From an archaeon (lineage in GTDB: Archaea > Thermoproteota > Nitrososphaeria > Nitrososphaerales > Gagatemarchaeaceae): a stretch of 64,000 nt of DNA. Positions 8,798-16,765 of the stretch are shown in pieces. The notes below the pieces were generated by a model. It searched no databases and was not told the DNA's origin. It saw only the letters and a program-made list of their open reading frames with translations. The DNA is taken from positions 463,141 through 527,140 of the forward strand of contig JAKAUC010000013.1 in assembly GCA_021827865.1 (NCBI GenBank), given 5' to 3'. The position numbers were made by a program, and so were the translations under genes. The first letter of the stretch is position 1. Each line of letters begins with the position of its first letter.

Positions 8798-9226
8798 ATG
8801 ACTCGCGAGGTAGGTTACAAGTCTGCGCCGATCGACCCGAACTTCCTTTCGAAGCCTGACCAGTTCCCCGTGACGGGCGAGCACGGCGGGCACAAGGTCA
8901 GGGCAGCCGGAGCGGCGAGGAACGACGGCGATGGCAAGCCCTATCCGACCACCAACGGGATCCACGGAACCCAGGTGGCAATCGACTGGGAGTCGTGCGT
9001 CGCCGACGGGGTCTGCATGGACGTCTGCCCCGTCTTCGTGTTCGAATGGCTGCTCAACCCCGGCCAGGCGGGGACCGGCAAAGACAAGGTGGTAGAGCAG
9101 GGGACCCCGGAGTGGAACCAATACAGGAGCGACAAGTGCGACCCGGTGAGGGAGATGGACTGCATCTTCTGCATGGCCTGCGAGACCAGCTGCCCCACGC
9201 AAAGCATCAAGATCACTCAGCCGTAG
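8798..9226 (+). CDS. zfx: Zinc-containing ferredoxin
   Basis: Seven-iron, zinc-binding ferredoxin typical of Sulfolobales and Nitrososphaeria, a soluble electron carrier for 2-oxoacid oxidoreductases and other redox enzymes. The N-terminal extension with several His residues (GEHGGHK, NGIHGTQ) supplies zinc ligands. The first cluster motif CVADGVCMDVCP has an Asp where the second Cys of a 4Fe ferredoxin would be, as expected for a 3Fe-4S or labile site; the second, CIFCMACETSCP, is a complete 4Fe-4S motif. A TATA (cttataac, 8761-8768) lies about 33 bases before the ATG. Monocistronic. Confidence 0.94.
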   Translation: MTREVGYKSAPIDPNFLSKPDQFPVTGEHGGHKVRAAGAARNDGDGKPYPTTNGIHGTQVAIDWESCVADGVCMDVCPVFVFEWLLNPGQAGTGKDKVVEQGTPEWNQYRSDKCDPVREMDCIFCMACETSCPTQSIKITQP

Positions 9227-9508
9227 CCGCGGACTAGTCCTGGCCGGGGCGAACTCGGACCAGATTATCCCCGTTGGTTCAGCGGGGTTGTGCTGCTGAG
9301 CGACCTTTGCTGGCTCCTACGCAAAGCAGCTAACGGAGGAGGCCGGGCATGGCTCTGTCCATGGGTCGGACGGGGTGAAGCGGATGGTGCGCCAAGCGGC
9401 CTAGTGTAGGTGACTGGCCGTAGTTGCCACCGGTTTATAGCGCGTGAAGCAGGCTTGGTTCGTCCTTCGGGAAAGTCGAATGCTGGCCAGCCACTTGAAT
9501 CGGTACAC
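9227..9508. other. Intergenic region with strong hairpins, no gene assigned
   Basis: No convincing protein frame. Two hairpins are visible: TCAGC pairing with GCTGA around 9280-9302, and CTTTGC pairing with GCAAAG around 9306-9327. A TATA element (ggtttatag, 9432-9440) probably drives the following membrane gene, leaving a 5' leader of roughly 45 bases. I compared the stretch with RNase P and SRP RNA cores and could not match either. A structured transcript remains possible but unproved. Confidence 0.3.
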
Positions 9509-10033
9509 ATGGGGAGAGTCAGGGGGTCGAGAGCCGTTGTCGGGAAGACGGCAGCCGGTTCCCCACCTGAGGCCAGAAGGGGCAGTGACGTGAGCGGCGG
9601 GTCCCAGACCAGCGGTGGGGAGGTGGGTACCTTCGCCTGGGAAAGGTGGGGGATAGACACGCTTCTGGTGATAGGGGCGTTCATCAGCGGGGGGTTGGTC
9701 CTCATCGTCCGATGGCTGAGCACCCGTGGCCCCTTCTCGCTTTCGGTAGCGACCATGCTCTTTGTGGGGGCTGGCATCTTTTTCGCCATAGAGGCGAGCG
9801 GTCCCTTCAAGCTTACCGAGTTCAGGGGCTACGACCCGGTCGGCAAGACTGGGGTCGTCACCGGGAGCGGAGATGGAGGGGCTTGCTCGGTCAGGGTCGA
9901 CGGGATGGAGTGGTCGACGAGGTGCAAGGATGGCCTCGTGGTCGGCGACGAAATAACCGTCGTGGGCAGAGAAGGCCTCCACCTTGCGGTCCAGAAGACA
10001 GGGAGGTTTGCCGGACCCGACCTCAGCCCTTAG
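9509..10033 (+). CDS. Membrane protein with NfeD-like OB-fold domain
   Basis: Two transmembrane helices (about residues 45-65 and 72-92) are followed by a soluble domain of about 60 residues with the pattern of NfeD C-terminal OB folds: GKTGVVTG, SVRVDGMEWSTRC, VVGDEITVVGREGLHLAV. NfeD domains usually accompany stomatin-like proteins and act in membrane quality control; no stomatin gene is adjacent here. The frame is open from 9410, but the TATA at 9432-9440 lies inside that extension, so the ATG at 9509 is used, giving 174 residues. The 50-residue N-terminal segment is polar and low in conservation signals. Confidence 0.6.
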   Translation: MGRVRGSRAVVGKTAAGSPPEARRGSDVSGGSQTSGGEVGTFAWERWGIDTLLVIGAFISGGLVLIVRWLSTRGPFSLSVATMLFVGAGIFFAIEASGPFKLTEFRGYDPVGKTGVVTGSGDGGACSVRVDGMEWSTRCKDGLVVGDEITVVGREGLHLAVQKTGRFAGPDLSP

Positions 10034-10050
10034 GGTTGCGAGAGAGCAAG

Positions 10051-10386
10051 ATGACCTCGCGTTCTCAGGCCGCCTTGGCCCGCTGTGGCAGCCCGGGAAC
10101 GTCAGACCTCGAGGCGACGTCGGGTCATCGGACCTTCTCGACCGGTTGGGCCCTTTTCCTCTTGGGTATGATTGGGATGATGGTGTCGGTATTGATTGGC
10201 GGCATCGGGGCCGACCTGGTCCCGCACGCCGACTACGCCGCCGTCGTCAGGCTCACGGTCTTCGCCGCCATAGCATTCGTGAGCCTAGTGTTGGTGGGAG
10301 TCGCTTTCGTGAGCATGGGTGCTCCTCACGCATCGCCTCCGCCCCTGGCAAGAACCCGCCGGACCGGTCACAGAACCAGAGGCTAG
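10051..10386 (+). CDS. Small two-helix membrane protein
   Basis: A 111-residue frame starting at the ATG 17 bases after the NfeD-like gene. Two clear hydrophobic helices (GWALFLLGMIGMMVSVLIGG, and RLTVFAAIAFVSLVLVGVAF) are linked by a short acidic loop (GADLVPHADY), with a basic, Pro-rich C-terminus. No family recognised. The short spacing suggests cotranscription with the preceding gene. It converges on the cupredoxin gene; a link to a membrane redox complex is only suggested by position. Confidence 0.55.
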   Translation: MTSRSQAALARCGSPGTSDLEATSGHRTFSTGWALFLLGMIGMMVSVLIGGIGADLVPHADYAAVVRLTVFAAIAFVSLVLVGVAFVSMGAPHASPPPLARTRRTGHRTRG

Positions 10387-10436
10387 CCTTGCTGGTGCGG
10401 CGGACCCGACCTGCCCCTCCGAGCTCCGCCTCTGCT

Positions 10437-11030
10437 CTATTGGACCGTGACTGTCCCTCGCATCCAGCCTGGCCCGCTCATCGGCCCTGCCCGTCCGGTC
10501 GGCCCGAACCCGCAAGGGACTTCGCAGAGCCATGTGAACGTCCCCCTCTGGGTCAGGGTGAACTCGGCGGTCTCGGTTACGTGGGCGCCCACGGGTATGT
10601 TCAGGTTGAGCTGAGGGATGCTGAAGGTGTGCCCGACCTGGGTGTCGTTGTCCAGCGAGTTGACCGCCTTCGTCACCCCCGTCGTGCCGTTGGTTATGGT
10701 GATCACGTTGGTTATCGTCCCCTCCACGTAGGAGTAGGGTGCGGTAACTGGCGTCGACCCGTCCTGGTCTATGATGGTCAGCTGGATTGCAGTGTCGACA
10801 GGGAGGGTGATGTTGGCAGAGGACTCCAGCCCCTGTGGGGTGACCACCCAGTAGCGAGGGCCGCCCGTGGTGGCGTTCCACGGCGAGTCTGCGGTTATCA
10901 GCAGGGTCAGCTTGTACGGCCGGGGCACCCCCACGGCCACGTTCACGCTCGTGGTCGTCCCTATGACCCAACCCCATCCGACCACCCCGAGGGCTATCAT
11001 CATTATCGGGATGATTGCCACCAGTTTCAT
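10437..11030 (-). CDS. Membrane-anchored cupredoxin
   Basis: Extracytoplasmic copper protein. An N-terminal hydrophobic helix (residues 3-23, IIPIMMIALGVVGWGWVIG) anchors a beta-sandwich of about 170 residues. Copper ligands are readable at the C-terminus: His in QVGHTFSIPQ, then CEVPCG, then Met residues in GPMSGPGWMRG. The spacing CxxxC recalls the binuclear CuA centre of cytochrome oxidase subunit II, but the His expected four residues after the second Cys is absent. A minus-strand TATA (gcttaaaagaag, about 11056-11064) lies 27-30 bases before the ATG, so it is probably leaderless. Likely role: electron transfer on the outer face of the membrane. Confidence 0.8.
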   Translation of the reverse strand: MKLVAIIPIMMIALGVVGWGWVIGTTTSVNVAVGVPRPYKLTLLITADSPWNATTGGPRYWVVTPQGLESSANITLPVDTAIQLTIIDQDGSTPVTAPYSYVEGTITNVITITNGTTGVTKAVNSLDNDTQVGHTFSIPQLNLNIPVGAHVTETAEFTLTQRGTFTWLCEVPCGFGPTGRAGPMSGPGWMRGTVTVQ

Positions 11031-11181
11031 TGGCCGAGCCTTCGGGGTCGCTTTCTTCTTTTAAGCCACAGGACGATTCTCAAAGTTGGGAATCACCCGG
11101 CATTCTGGAGGCGAACCCAGGCTCCCGGGGGGACCCAGGCGCATCACAAACATCTAAATCGGTGTCCCTCGCAGTAAGCCC

Positions 11182-11736
11182 ATGCGAAGATACGGATTCA
11201 CAGAAAGGGACGTCAAGCCAGCGGATGTCTATGAGAACATAAAGTCGCTCCTGCAGGGGGAGGGCTTCAAGGTCACGTCAGAGGAGAAGAGGGACAACTA
11301 CCTTGACCTCCACGCCAGGAAGTCGAGCGTTGAGAAGATAGTCCTGGGAAGGGTGCGGGACGTCGACGCCGTGGTCGCCGGGACCACAGGGAAATTCGAG
11401 GTTCAGCTCCACGCCGGGGTGTGGGGGAGGGACCTGATGGTCCCAGCCATAGAGGGAATCGCCACCCTGGGGGCCGCGCCTGCGGTGGAGATCCACGGGG
11501 CTCACGAGTTCGAGGAGAGGCTCTGGGAGCAGGTTGTCAGCAAGATCGACCCGTCCCTGAAGATATGCAAGCTGGACGGCATGCTCTTCCAGACCCAGGA
11601 GGAGCTGGACAAGCACGTTCAGGCGATTCAGCAGGCCCAGCAGCAGGCGGCGAACAGCATGATGATGTACGGCGGGATGGGGATGATGGGGATGGGCCTC
11701 ATGGGCATGGGGATGATGGGAGGGCTCTGGATCTGA
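11182..11736 (+). CDS. Unknown protein with Met/Gly-rich C-terminal tail
   Basis: Family not recognised. Residues 1-125 look like a soluble alpha/beta domain (ENIKSLLQGEGFKVTSEEKR; FEVQLHAGVWGRDLMVPAI). A helical Gln/Ala segment around 140-157 (VQAIQQAQQQAANSM) leads into about 27 residues made almost only of Met and Gly (MMMYGGMGMMGMGLMG and continuing). Such tails occur in proteins that bind copper(I) or hydrophobic substrates, or that associate with membranes; which applies is unknown. A weak TATA (atctaaatc, about 11152-11160) precedes the ATG by roughly 25 bases. It is divergent from the cupredoxin gene, which makes a copper-related role worth testing. Confidence 0.75.
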   Translation: MRRYGFTERDVKPADVYENIKSLLQGEGFKVTSEEKRDNYLDLHARKSSVEKIVLGRVRDVDAVVAGTTGKFEVQLHAGVWGRDLMVPAIEGIATLGAAPAVEIHGAHEFEERLWEQVVSKIDPSLKICKLDGMLFQTQEELDKHVQAIQQAQQQAANSMMMYGGMGMMGMGLMGMGMMGGLWI

Positions 11737-11972
11737 CCCTCCCGCACCGATAAGGACCGACGCCGACCACAGCCGGCGTGAACGTACCTCCCGTGGCCGG
11801 TTTCGGGGAACTTCCGCGAGACGCAGCGTGCAACCTCCCGGGGATGGTGCGCCCTTTGAGACCAGAGGATGCGCCACTCCCCGGGCCAGGGTCCACCGGA
11901 GAGGGCTTTCCATCCTGAGCGCTGCCAGTCAGCAAGCGTTTTATTGCGATGGGGGACGGCGGGCTGAAGACA

Positions 11973-12347
11973 ATGGAAGAAGACGCCGACCTGAAACTAC
12001 TTGAGCTGCGGAAGATGGAGGAGCTGAGGAAGAGGCTGAAGGCAGCGGAGCCAGCCGCCAGGAAGGAGGAGACCGATAGGGAGGTCGTCGAAAGGATGCT
12101 GTACGACAGGGGGACGGAGGTCCTCGAGGCGGCATACTCATTCTATCCTGCGGAGACAGATAGGCTGGTCCGGGAGCTGGCCGGGATGATACGCGCCGGA
12201 CGGCTCAGGGACAGGATCGCAGGCGGGGAGTTGCTTTCGATATTCAGGCAGGTGGGGCTGAGGTTCAGGATGAAGACATCCATCAAGGTGATGGATCAGG
12301 GAAAGCTGGTGGACCTGAGCGAGAAGCTCGGGAAGAAGGAGGGGTGA
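11973..12347 (+). CDS. PDCD5-family nucleic-acid-binding protein
   Basis: Homologue of human PDCD5 (TFAR19), a small helical protein that in archaea is a DNA-binding or chaperone-associated factor. The N-terminal charged helix (LKLLELRKMEELRKRLKA) and the three-helix core (TDREVVERMLYDRG, TDRLVRELAGMIRAGRLRD, LLSIFRQVG) follow the family pattern. The upstream ATG at 11949 is only a few bases from the TATA (gttttatt, about 11938-11945), so the ATG at 11973 is preferred, giving 124 residues. It runs into a PAC2 gene 13 bases downstream, probably one transcript. Confidence 0.8.
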   Translation: MEEDADLKLLELRKMEELRKRLKAAEPAARKEETDREVVERMLYDRGTEVLEAAYSFYPAETDRLVRELAGMIRAGRLRDRIAGGELLSIFRQVGLRFRMKTSIKVMDQGKLVDLSEKLGKKEG

Positions 12348-12360
12348 AGGAGCGACGTCG

Positions 12361-13116
12361 GTAAAGGAGAAGGTCCTCGCGGTTCCGAAAGGCCGCCAGC
12401 CTGTCCTCGTCTGCGGGCTCCCCGGGAGCGGATATGTGGGGAAGCTCGCGGCGGACCACCTGGTGACCTCCTTCAAGCTGAAGAAGGTTGCCGAGTACGG
12501 CAGTGCAGCCTTCCCGCCTCAGGCGAGCGTGAAGGAGGACGGCACCGTGGATGCGCCCAGGGGGGAGCTGTACTTCGCGCCTGTGAAGAGAGGGAAGAGC
12601 CTCATGGTATTCACGGCCGACGCCCAGCCGACCACGTCTGAGGGGGAATACGAGCTGTCCGACAGGATCGTGAAGTTCGCCAAGAAGTGCGGGGTGAAGA
12701 AGATCTACACGCTCGCCGCGTACATCACAGGCTCGTTCTCGCAGTCCCCGAAAGTGTACGGGGCGTGCACGTCCAGGGAGATGGCCGACGACCTGTCGGC
12801 CAACGGCGTCACTCTGATGAAAGACGGCGGGATCAGCGGGATGAACGGGCTGCTGATAGGGATGGGGGCGCTCAGAGGGCTGCAGGGGGCGTGCCTCCTC
12901 GGGGAGACGTCGGGATACGTGGTCGACGCCTCGGCGTCCAAGGCGGTCCTCGAGCTGCTGTCGAAGATCCTCGACATCCCGGTGGACACCTCCAGGCTGA
13001 AAGAGAGGGCAGACGAGACGCAGAAGCTGATAAGCCAGCTCCAAGCCATGGCGGAGCAGTCACGGGAGGCTGCCCCCCAGTCTTCGCGCGAGCAGAGGCC
13101 GGGCTACATCGGATAG
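12361..13116 (+). CDS. PAC2-family protein (candidate proteasome assembly chaperone)
   Basis: Member of the PAC2/DUF75 family, related to eukaryotic proteasome assembly chaperone 2; in archaea the role is inferred. The body shows ASVKEDGTVDAPRGELYF, TADAQPTTSEGEYELSDRI, TLAAYITG and GALRGLQGACLLGETSGYVV. The first legal start in frame is the GTG at 12436, but homology clearly continues upstream through VLVCGLPGSGYVGKLAADHL; no ATG, GTG or TTG exists in this frame back to the stop at 12316. I place the boundary at 12361 for that reason. Either a one-base error near 12345-12352 (where a GTG lies in another frame) or an unusual start is needed. It follows the PDCD5 gene directly; a second PAC2 protein is at 46702. 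Confidence 0.75.
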   Translation, partial: VKEKVLAVPKGRQPVLVCGLPGSGYVGKLAADHLVTSFKLKKVAEYGSAAFPPQASVKEDGTVDAPRGELYFAPVKRGKSLMVFTADAQPTTSEGEYELSDRIVKFAKKCGVKKIYTLAAYITGSFSQSPKVYGACTSREMADDLSANGVTLMKDGGISGMNGLLIGMGALRGLQGACLLGETSGYVVDASASKAVLELLSKILDIPVDTSRLKERADETQKLISQLQAMAEQSREAAPQSSREQRPGYIG

Positions 13117-13120
13117 ACGG

Positions 13121-13534
13121 TCAGAAGGGGAAGAAGTCGGGGAACCTGACCCCGAAGATGGCCACCAGGATTACGTCCAAGACGAGCAGAATGATCCAGG
13201 CCAGGACGACGATCCCGACCGCGCCGAACCAGGACGTGTGGAAGGCGCTCCGAAAGACAGCAAGCCACGCCAGGAAGCCGAGGACCAGGGCCATGACCCC
13301 GGCAGCAGAACCCAGGAACGCGCCCAGGGTGAAGGCGACGACGAAGTAGACGACGTAGTAGACCACCACCCCGCCCAGGGTGGCGCCCATGGCGTTGCCG
13401 AAGCTGGCGCGCTCGCCCTTGACCAGCTTCCCGGCGAAGTACACCGGGATTGAGACCACGACCCAGAGGACCACAAGGCCTACGAGGTAGACCAGCAGAC
13501 CGAAGACGCCGCTGGGTGGTTGGGGCGGGAACAA
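13121..13534 (-). CDS. Four-helix membrane protein of unknown function
   Basis: Four strongly hydrophobic segments span residues 10-32, 49-72, 75-92 and 103-128, separated by short loops (AGKLVKGERASFGNA is the main polar one). No family recognised with certainty. Start is a TTG at 13534, eight bases after the rtcB stop, so it is probably the last gene of an archease-rtcB transcript. It converges on the PAC2 gene with four bases between stops. A functional tie to RNA ligation is not implied by the sequence. Confidence 0.65.
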   Translation of the reverse strand: MFPPQPPSGVFGLLVYLVGLVVLWVVVSIPVYFAGKLVKGERASFGNAMGATLGGVVVYYVVYFVVAFTLGAFLGSAAGVMALVLGFLAWLAVFRSAFHTSWFGAVGIVVLAWIILLVLDVILVAIFGVRFPDFFPF

Positions 13535-13541
13535 GCCGTGC

Positions 13542-14999
13542 TCACCCTTTGATGTTGCCCACCGGCCGGAGAGCGACGACCTTCTTCGAGATGCCGGCCC
13601 TGTCCATGGTCTCCACGACCTCGGAGATGTCCTTGTAGGCCATCCCGGCCTCCTCGGCGAGCCCGTCCATGGTGGCGGCCTTCACGTAGATCCCCCGGTC
13701 CATCATCTTCCGCTGCAGCTCGGCGCCCCGCACTTCGCGCTTCGCCGCCGTCCGGGACATGGTCCTCCCGGACCCGTGGGCGGTGGAGCCGAAGGTCTCT
13801 TCCATTGCCTTCTGGGTACCCAGGAGAAGGTACGACCCGGTCTCCATGGAACCTCCTATTATCACCGGCTGACCGACCGAGCGGTAGGGGGCAGGGATGT
13901 CGCGGTGCCCCGGGCCGAAGCTGCGCGTAGCGCCCTTCCTGTGCACCAGGACGTCGGCCGTCGTGCCATCGTAGGTGTGCCTCTCCACCTTCGCCACGTT
14001 GTGGCACACGTCGTAGATGAGATGCATGTCCATGGCCTCCGCGTCCCTGTGGAAGACCTTGGAGAAGGCCTCCCTGACGCGCTGCACGATGATCTGCCTG
14101 TTGGTGAACGCCATGTTGGCCGCGCAGACCATGGCGCCGTAGTAGTCCTTCCCCTCCTTCGACGCGAAGGGGGCGCAGGCGAGCTCCCTGTCCCTGACCT
14201 GGATGCCGTACTTCTTCATCGCTCCGTCGAAGACTCTGAGGTAGTCGCTCCCTATCTGGTGCCCGAACCCGCGGCTGCCGCAGTGGACCATCACCAGCAC
14301 CTGGTCGTCTTGGACGATCCCAAAGTGCCTGGCGAGGTCGGGGTCGAAGTGCCTGGCCGGGTCGACCACCTGGATCTCGAGGTAGTGGTTGCCTGAGCCC
14401 AGGGTCCCCAGCTGGTCTATCCCCCTGCTCCGGGCCTGGCGGCTCACCTTGGAGGGGTCGGCCCCCTTGATGTACCCCCCTTCTTCGACATGCGAAGGGT
14501 CGTCCTCCCACGCCTGGCCATTCTCGGCGCACCACTTCACCCCGTACTTCATGATCTCGTCGAACTGCGGCTCGCTGACCTTCAGGAACCCCTTTACGCC
14601 GACTCCGGCAGGAACAAGCTTGAAAATGAGGTCTACCAGCTCCTTTACCTTTGGTTTGACCTCTGGAAATGTAAGGTTCGTCCTTATCAGGCGCATCCCA
14701 CAATTGATGTCGAATCCGATACCTCCAGGTGAAATCACGCCATTTTCGACGTCGAACGCCGCCACCCCCCCTATCGGGAACCCATATCCCCAGTGGGCGT
14801 CGGCCATGGCGTAGGCCTGCCGCACTATCCCCGGTAGGCAGGCGACGTTGGTCACCTGCTCGATGACGCCGGCATCCATGCCGTCGAGGAGCTTGCGCGT
14901 GGCGTAGATCTTGGCCGGGACGATCATCCCCTCCTTGTAGGACCGCGGAATCTCCCATGAATAGTCGGAGAGCTGCTTGAACGAGCTTGTCTGTGCCAC
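13542..14999 (-). CDS. rtcB: RNA-splicing ligase RtcB
   Basis: GTP- and manganese-dependent RNA ligase that joins 2',3'-cyclic phosphate ends to 5'-OH ends, the ligase of archaeal tRNA intron splicing. Metal and catalytic residues are visible: GFDINCGMRL (active-site Cys), GSGNHYLEIQ, HCGSRGFGHQIG, the AHGSGRTMSR segment with the His that carries GMP, and the C-terminal lysine region. Length 485 is normal. GTG at 14999 follows ggg; a minus-strand TATA (cccttaaagg, about 15036-15045) is about 40 bases upstream. Its activator archease lies directly upstream on the same strand, and the window also holds an EndA-like protein and a tRNA with an intron-like insertion. Confidence 0.96.
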   Translation of the reverse strand: MAQTSSFKQLSDYSWEIPRSYKEGMIVPAKIYATRKLLDGMDAGVIEQVTNVACLPGIVRQAYAMADAHWGYGFPIGGVAAFDVENGVISPGGIGFDINCGMRLIRTNLTFPEVKPKVKELVDLIFKLVPAGVGVKGFLKVSEPQFDEIMKYGVKWCAENGQAWEDDPSHVEEGGYIKGADPSKVSRQARSRGIDQLGTLGSGNHYLEIQVVDPARHFDPDLARHFGIVQDDQVLVMVHCGSRGFGHQIGSDYLRVFDGAMKKYGIQVRDRELACAPFASKEGKDYYGAMVCAANMAFTNRQIIVQRVREAFSKVFHRDAEAMDMHLIYDVCHNVAKVERHTYDGTTADVLVHRKGATRSFGPGHRDIPAPYRSVGQPVIIGGSMETGSYLLLGTQKAMEETFGSTAHGSGRTMSRTAAKREVRGAELQRKMMDRGIYVKAATMDGLAEEAGMAYKDISEVVETMDRAGISKKVVALRPVGNIKG

Positions 15000-15055
15000 C
15001 CAGAGCCCCTGCCTTTTCTTTTGGTCACGCGCTGAGCCTTTAAGGGTTTAGAGGG

Positions 15056-15478
15056 TCAGATGTCGAGGACGACGGTCGCCTTCCACGCGCTACCCTCGTG
15101 GCGTATTCCAAACATGTGCATGGTCACCGCCTTCACGTCGTTTCTGAGGGAGTGGCGCTCCCTGTCGATGGGCTCCCCTCGTGCAGTCGCCCTGAGCGAC
15201 CGGCCGTCGGACGAGACCTGGACGCCGTAGTCCCTGAAGAGGAGGGAGTCGACGTCCTTGGCTATGATAAGCTCGGTGAGGAAGTCATAGAGGAGCCGGT
15301 CGGAGTCATCGGACGCCAGAGCGATGTCCCTCCCCACCGTCGGGCGGAGGGTCGTTGGATCGACCATGATGTCGGTGATCGCGCGGGCGCATGCCTCGAA
15401 GAGCTCGCCGAGGGAGGCGGCTTCGGCCTCGAAGGCGATGTCGGCGAGGGCTACGTCCGGGAGGTAGCGGAAGGTCAA
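15056..15478 (-). CDS. Archease, RtcB activator
   Basis: Small metal-binding protein that speeds RtcB guanylylation and turnover. Recognisable pattern: LADIAFEAEAASLGELFEAC at the start, LLYDFLTELIIAKDVDSLLF in the middle, the basic Arg/His segment, NDVKAVTMHMFGI and the terminal VVLDI whose Asp is a metal ligand. The common N-terminal HTAD motif reads ALAD here: the Asp is kept, the His is not. Start is a TTG at 15478; a minus-strand TATA-like gttaagag at about 15507-15514 fits. 56 bases separate it from rtcB. Confidence 0.88.
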   Translation of the reverse strand: MTFRYLPDVALADIAFEAEAASLGELFEACARAITDIMVDPTTLRPTVGRDIALASDDSDRLLYDFLTELIIAKDVDSLLFRDYGVQVSSDGRSLRATARGEPIDRERHSLRNDVKAVTMHMFGIRHEGSAWKATVVLDI

Positions 15479-15526
15479 GGGCGTCTGTTCCCGCCGTCCC
15501 GGCCGTCCTCTTAACCTGTGCGCGGG

Positions 15527-16738
15527 CTAGGCCGCGGTCCGTGCCTGGACCACGCCGAGCTCCTTCCCCGCGGTCTCGAAGGCCGTTATGGCGAAGTCGA
15601 GGTCCTCCTTGGCGAGGGCAGCGTTCATGATCGTCCGTATCCTCGCCTTCCCCTGGGCGACCATCGGGTACACTATGGGGAGGGCGAAGACCCCGATCTC
15701 GAAGAGTCGGGCGCTGAGCTTCTTGGCCTTGCCGCTCTCACCCACCATCACAGGTGTTATGGGGGTCTCGCTCCTGCCTATGTCGAACCCCAGGTCCTTC
15801 ATGGCCTTCTTGAAGTACCGGGTATTATCCCAGAGCCTCTGGACGTGCTGCGGCTCGCTCTCCAGGACGTCCACCGCAGCCAGGCATGCGGCCGCCACCG
15901 CCGGTGGGTGGGACCCGCTCAGAAGCCAGGTACGGGACTTGTTGTAGGCGAAGTTCACCAGGTCCTTGGACCCTGAGACGTGCCCCCCCACGACCCCGAA
16001 GGCCTTGGAGAAGGTCCCCATCTCGACGTGTACCTTGTCCCGCGAAAGGCCGAAGTGGGACACTATCCCTCTCCCTCCCTTCCCCAGGACCCCCTCGCCG
16101 TGGGCGTCGTCGACGTACACCATGGCGCCGTGCTCGGCGCCGAGGGCCGCTACCTTGTCGAGGGGCGCGACGTCGCCGTCCATGGAGAAGACGCCGTCAG
16201 TGATTATGAGGATGCGCCTGTATGGAGGGGTCGACTTCTCTGCCTCGGCGAGCACCCGGGCGAGGTCTTCAGTGTCGGCGTGCTTGTAGACCTTGCGTTC
16301 CGCAGCGGAGAGCCTGACGCCGTCGATGATGCTCCCGTGGTTCAGTTCGTCGCTTATGATCAGGTCCCCCTTCCCCGCCAGCTGCGGTATGAGTCCGGAG
16401 TTGGCGGCGAACCCCGTCTGGTACACCAGGGACGCCTCGGCGTCCTTGAACTTGGCCAGCCGCCTCTCGAGCTCCACATGGGTGTCCATGTTCCCAGCTA
16501 TGGGGCGGACCGACCCCGAACCCGCGCCGTGCGTCCGGACGGCCTCGATGGCAGCATCCTTCAGCCTCGGGTGGTTGCTTAGTCCGAGGTAGTTGTTAGA
16601 ACAGAACATCAGCACCTTCTTCCCGTCGACCACGCACCACGGGGTGCTGGGCCCTCCGAGGACGCGCAGCTTCCAGTCGAGCTCCTGGCGGACCAGGTCG
16701 TCATATTCCTGCCTGAGAAAGGTTGTAGGGTCTCTCAA
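15527..16738 (-). CDS. kbl: Glycine C-acetyltransferase / 2-amino-3-ketobutyrate CoA ligase
   Basis: PLP enzyme of the alpha-oxoamine synthase family that cleaves 2-amino-3-ketobutyrate with CoA to glycine and acetyl-CoA, the second step of threonine breakdown. Motifs: FCSNNYLGLSNHP near residue 45, HGAGSGSVRPIAGN near 90, VDDAHGEGVLGKGGRG near 205 and the PLP lysine in GTFSKAFGVVGG near 241. Length 403 is normal. TTG start at 16738, with gcgtttaac on the minus strand about 27 bases upstream. The neighbouring SDR provides the first step. Serine palmitoyl- or KAPA-type synthases are alternatives, but context favours Kbl. Confidence 0.9.
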   Translation of the reverse strand: MRDPTTFLRQEYDDLVRQELDWKLRVLGGPSTPWCVVDGKKVLMFCSNNYLGLSNHPRLKDAAIEAVRTHGAGSGSVRPIAGNMDTHVELERRLAKFKDAEASLVYQTGFAANSGLIPQLAGKGDLIISDELNHGSIIDGVRLSAAERKVYKHADTEDLARVLAEAEKSTPPYRRILIITDGVFSMDGDVAPLDKVAALGAEHGAMVYVDDAHGEGVLGKGGRGIVSHFGLSRDKVHVEMGTFSKAFGVVGGHVSGSKDLVNFAYNKSRTWLLSGSHPPAVAAACLAAVDVLESEPQHVQRLWDNTRYFKKAMKDLGFDIGRSETPITPVMVGESGKAKKLSARLFEIGVFALPIVYPMVAQGKARIRTIMNAALAKEDLDFAITAFETAGKELGVVQARTAA

Positions 16739-16765
16739 CGCTTCTCGACGCGCCCCTCTGTGTGG

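Noticed and set aside
9265..9430. Candidate RNase P or SRP RNA in the hairpin-rich gap
   Set aside because: A short stretch (gaggaggccgggc) faintly recalls the RNase P core, but the matching 3' core and the SRP helix 8 signature are absent.
13480..14958. Long open frame antisense/out of frame within rtcB, and similar long frames over hel308 (24261-25664) and the ClC gene (29587-30894)
   Set aside because: These are shadows of real genes in G+C-rich DNA: Arg/Gly/Pro-rich composition, no family pattern, no promoter, and the other strand or frame carries a complete conserved protein.
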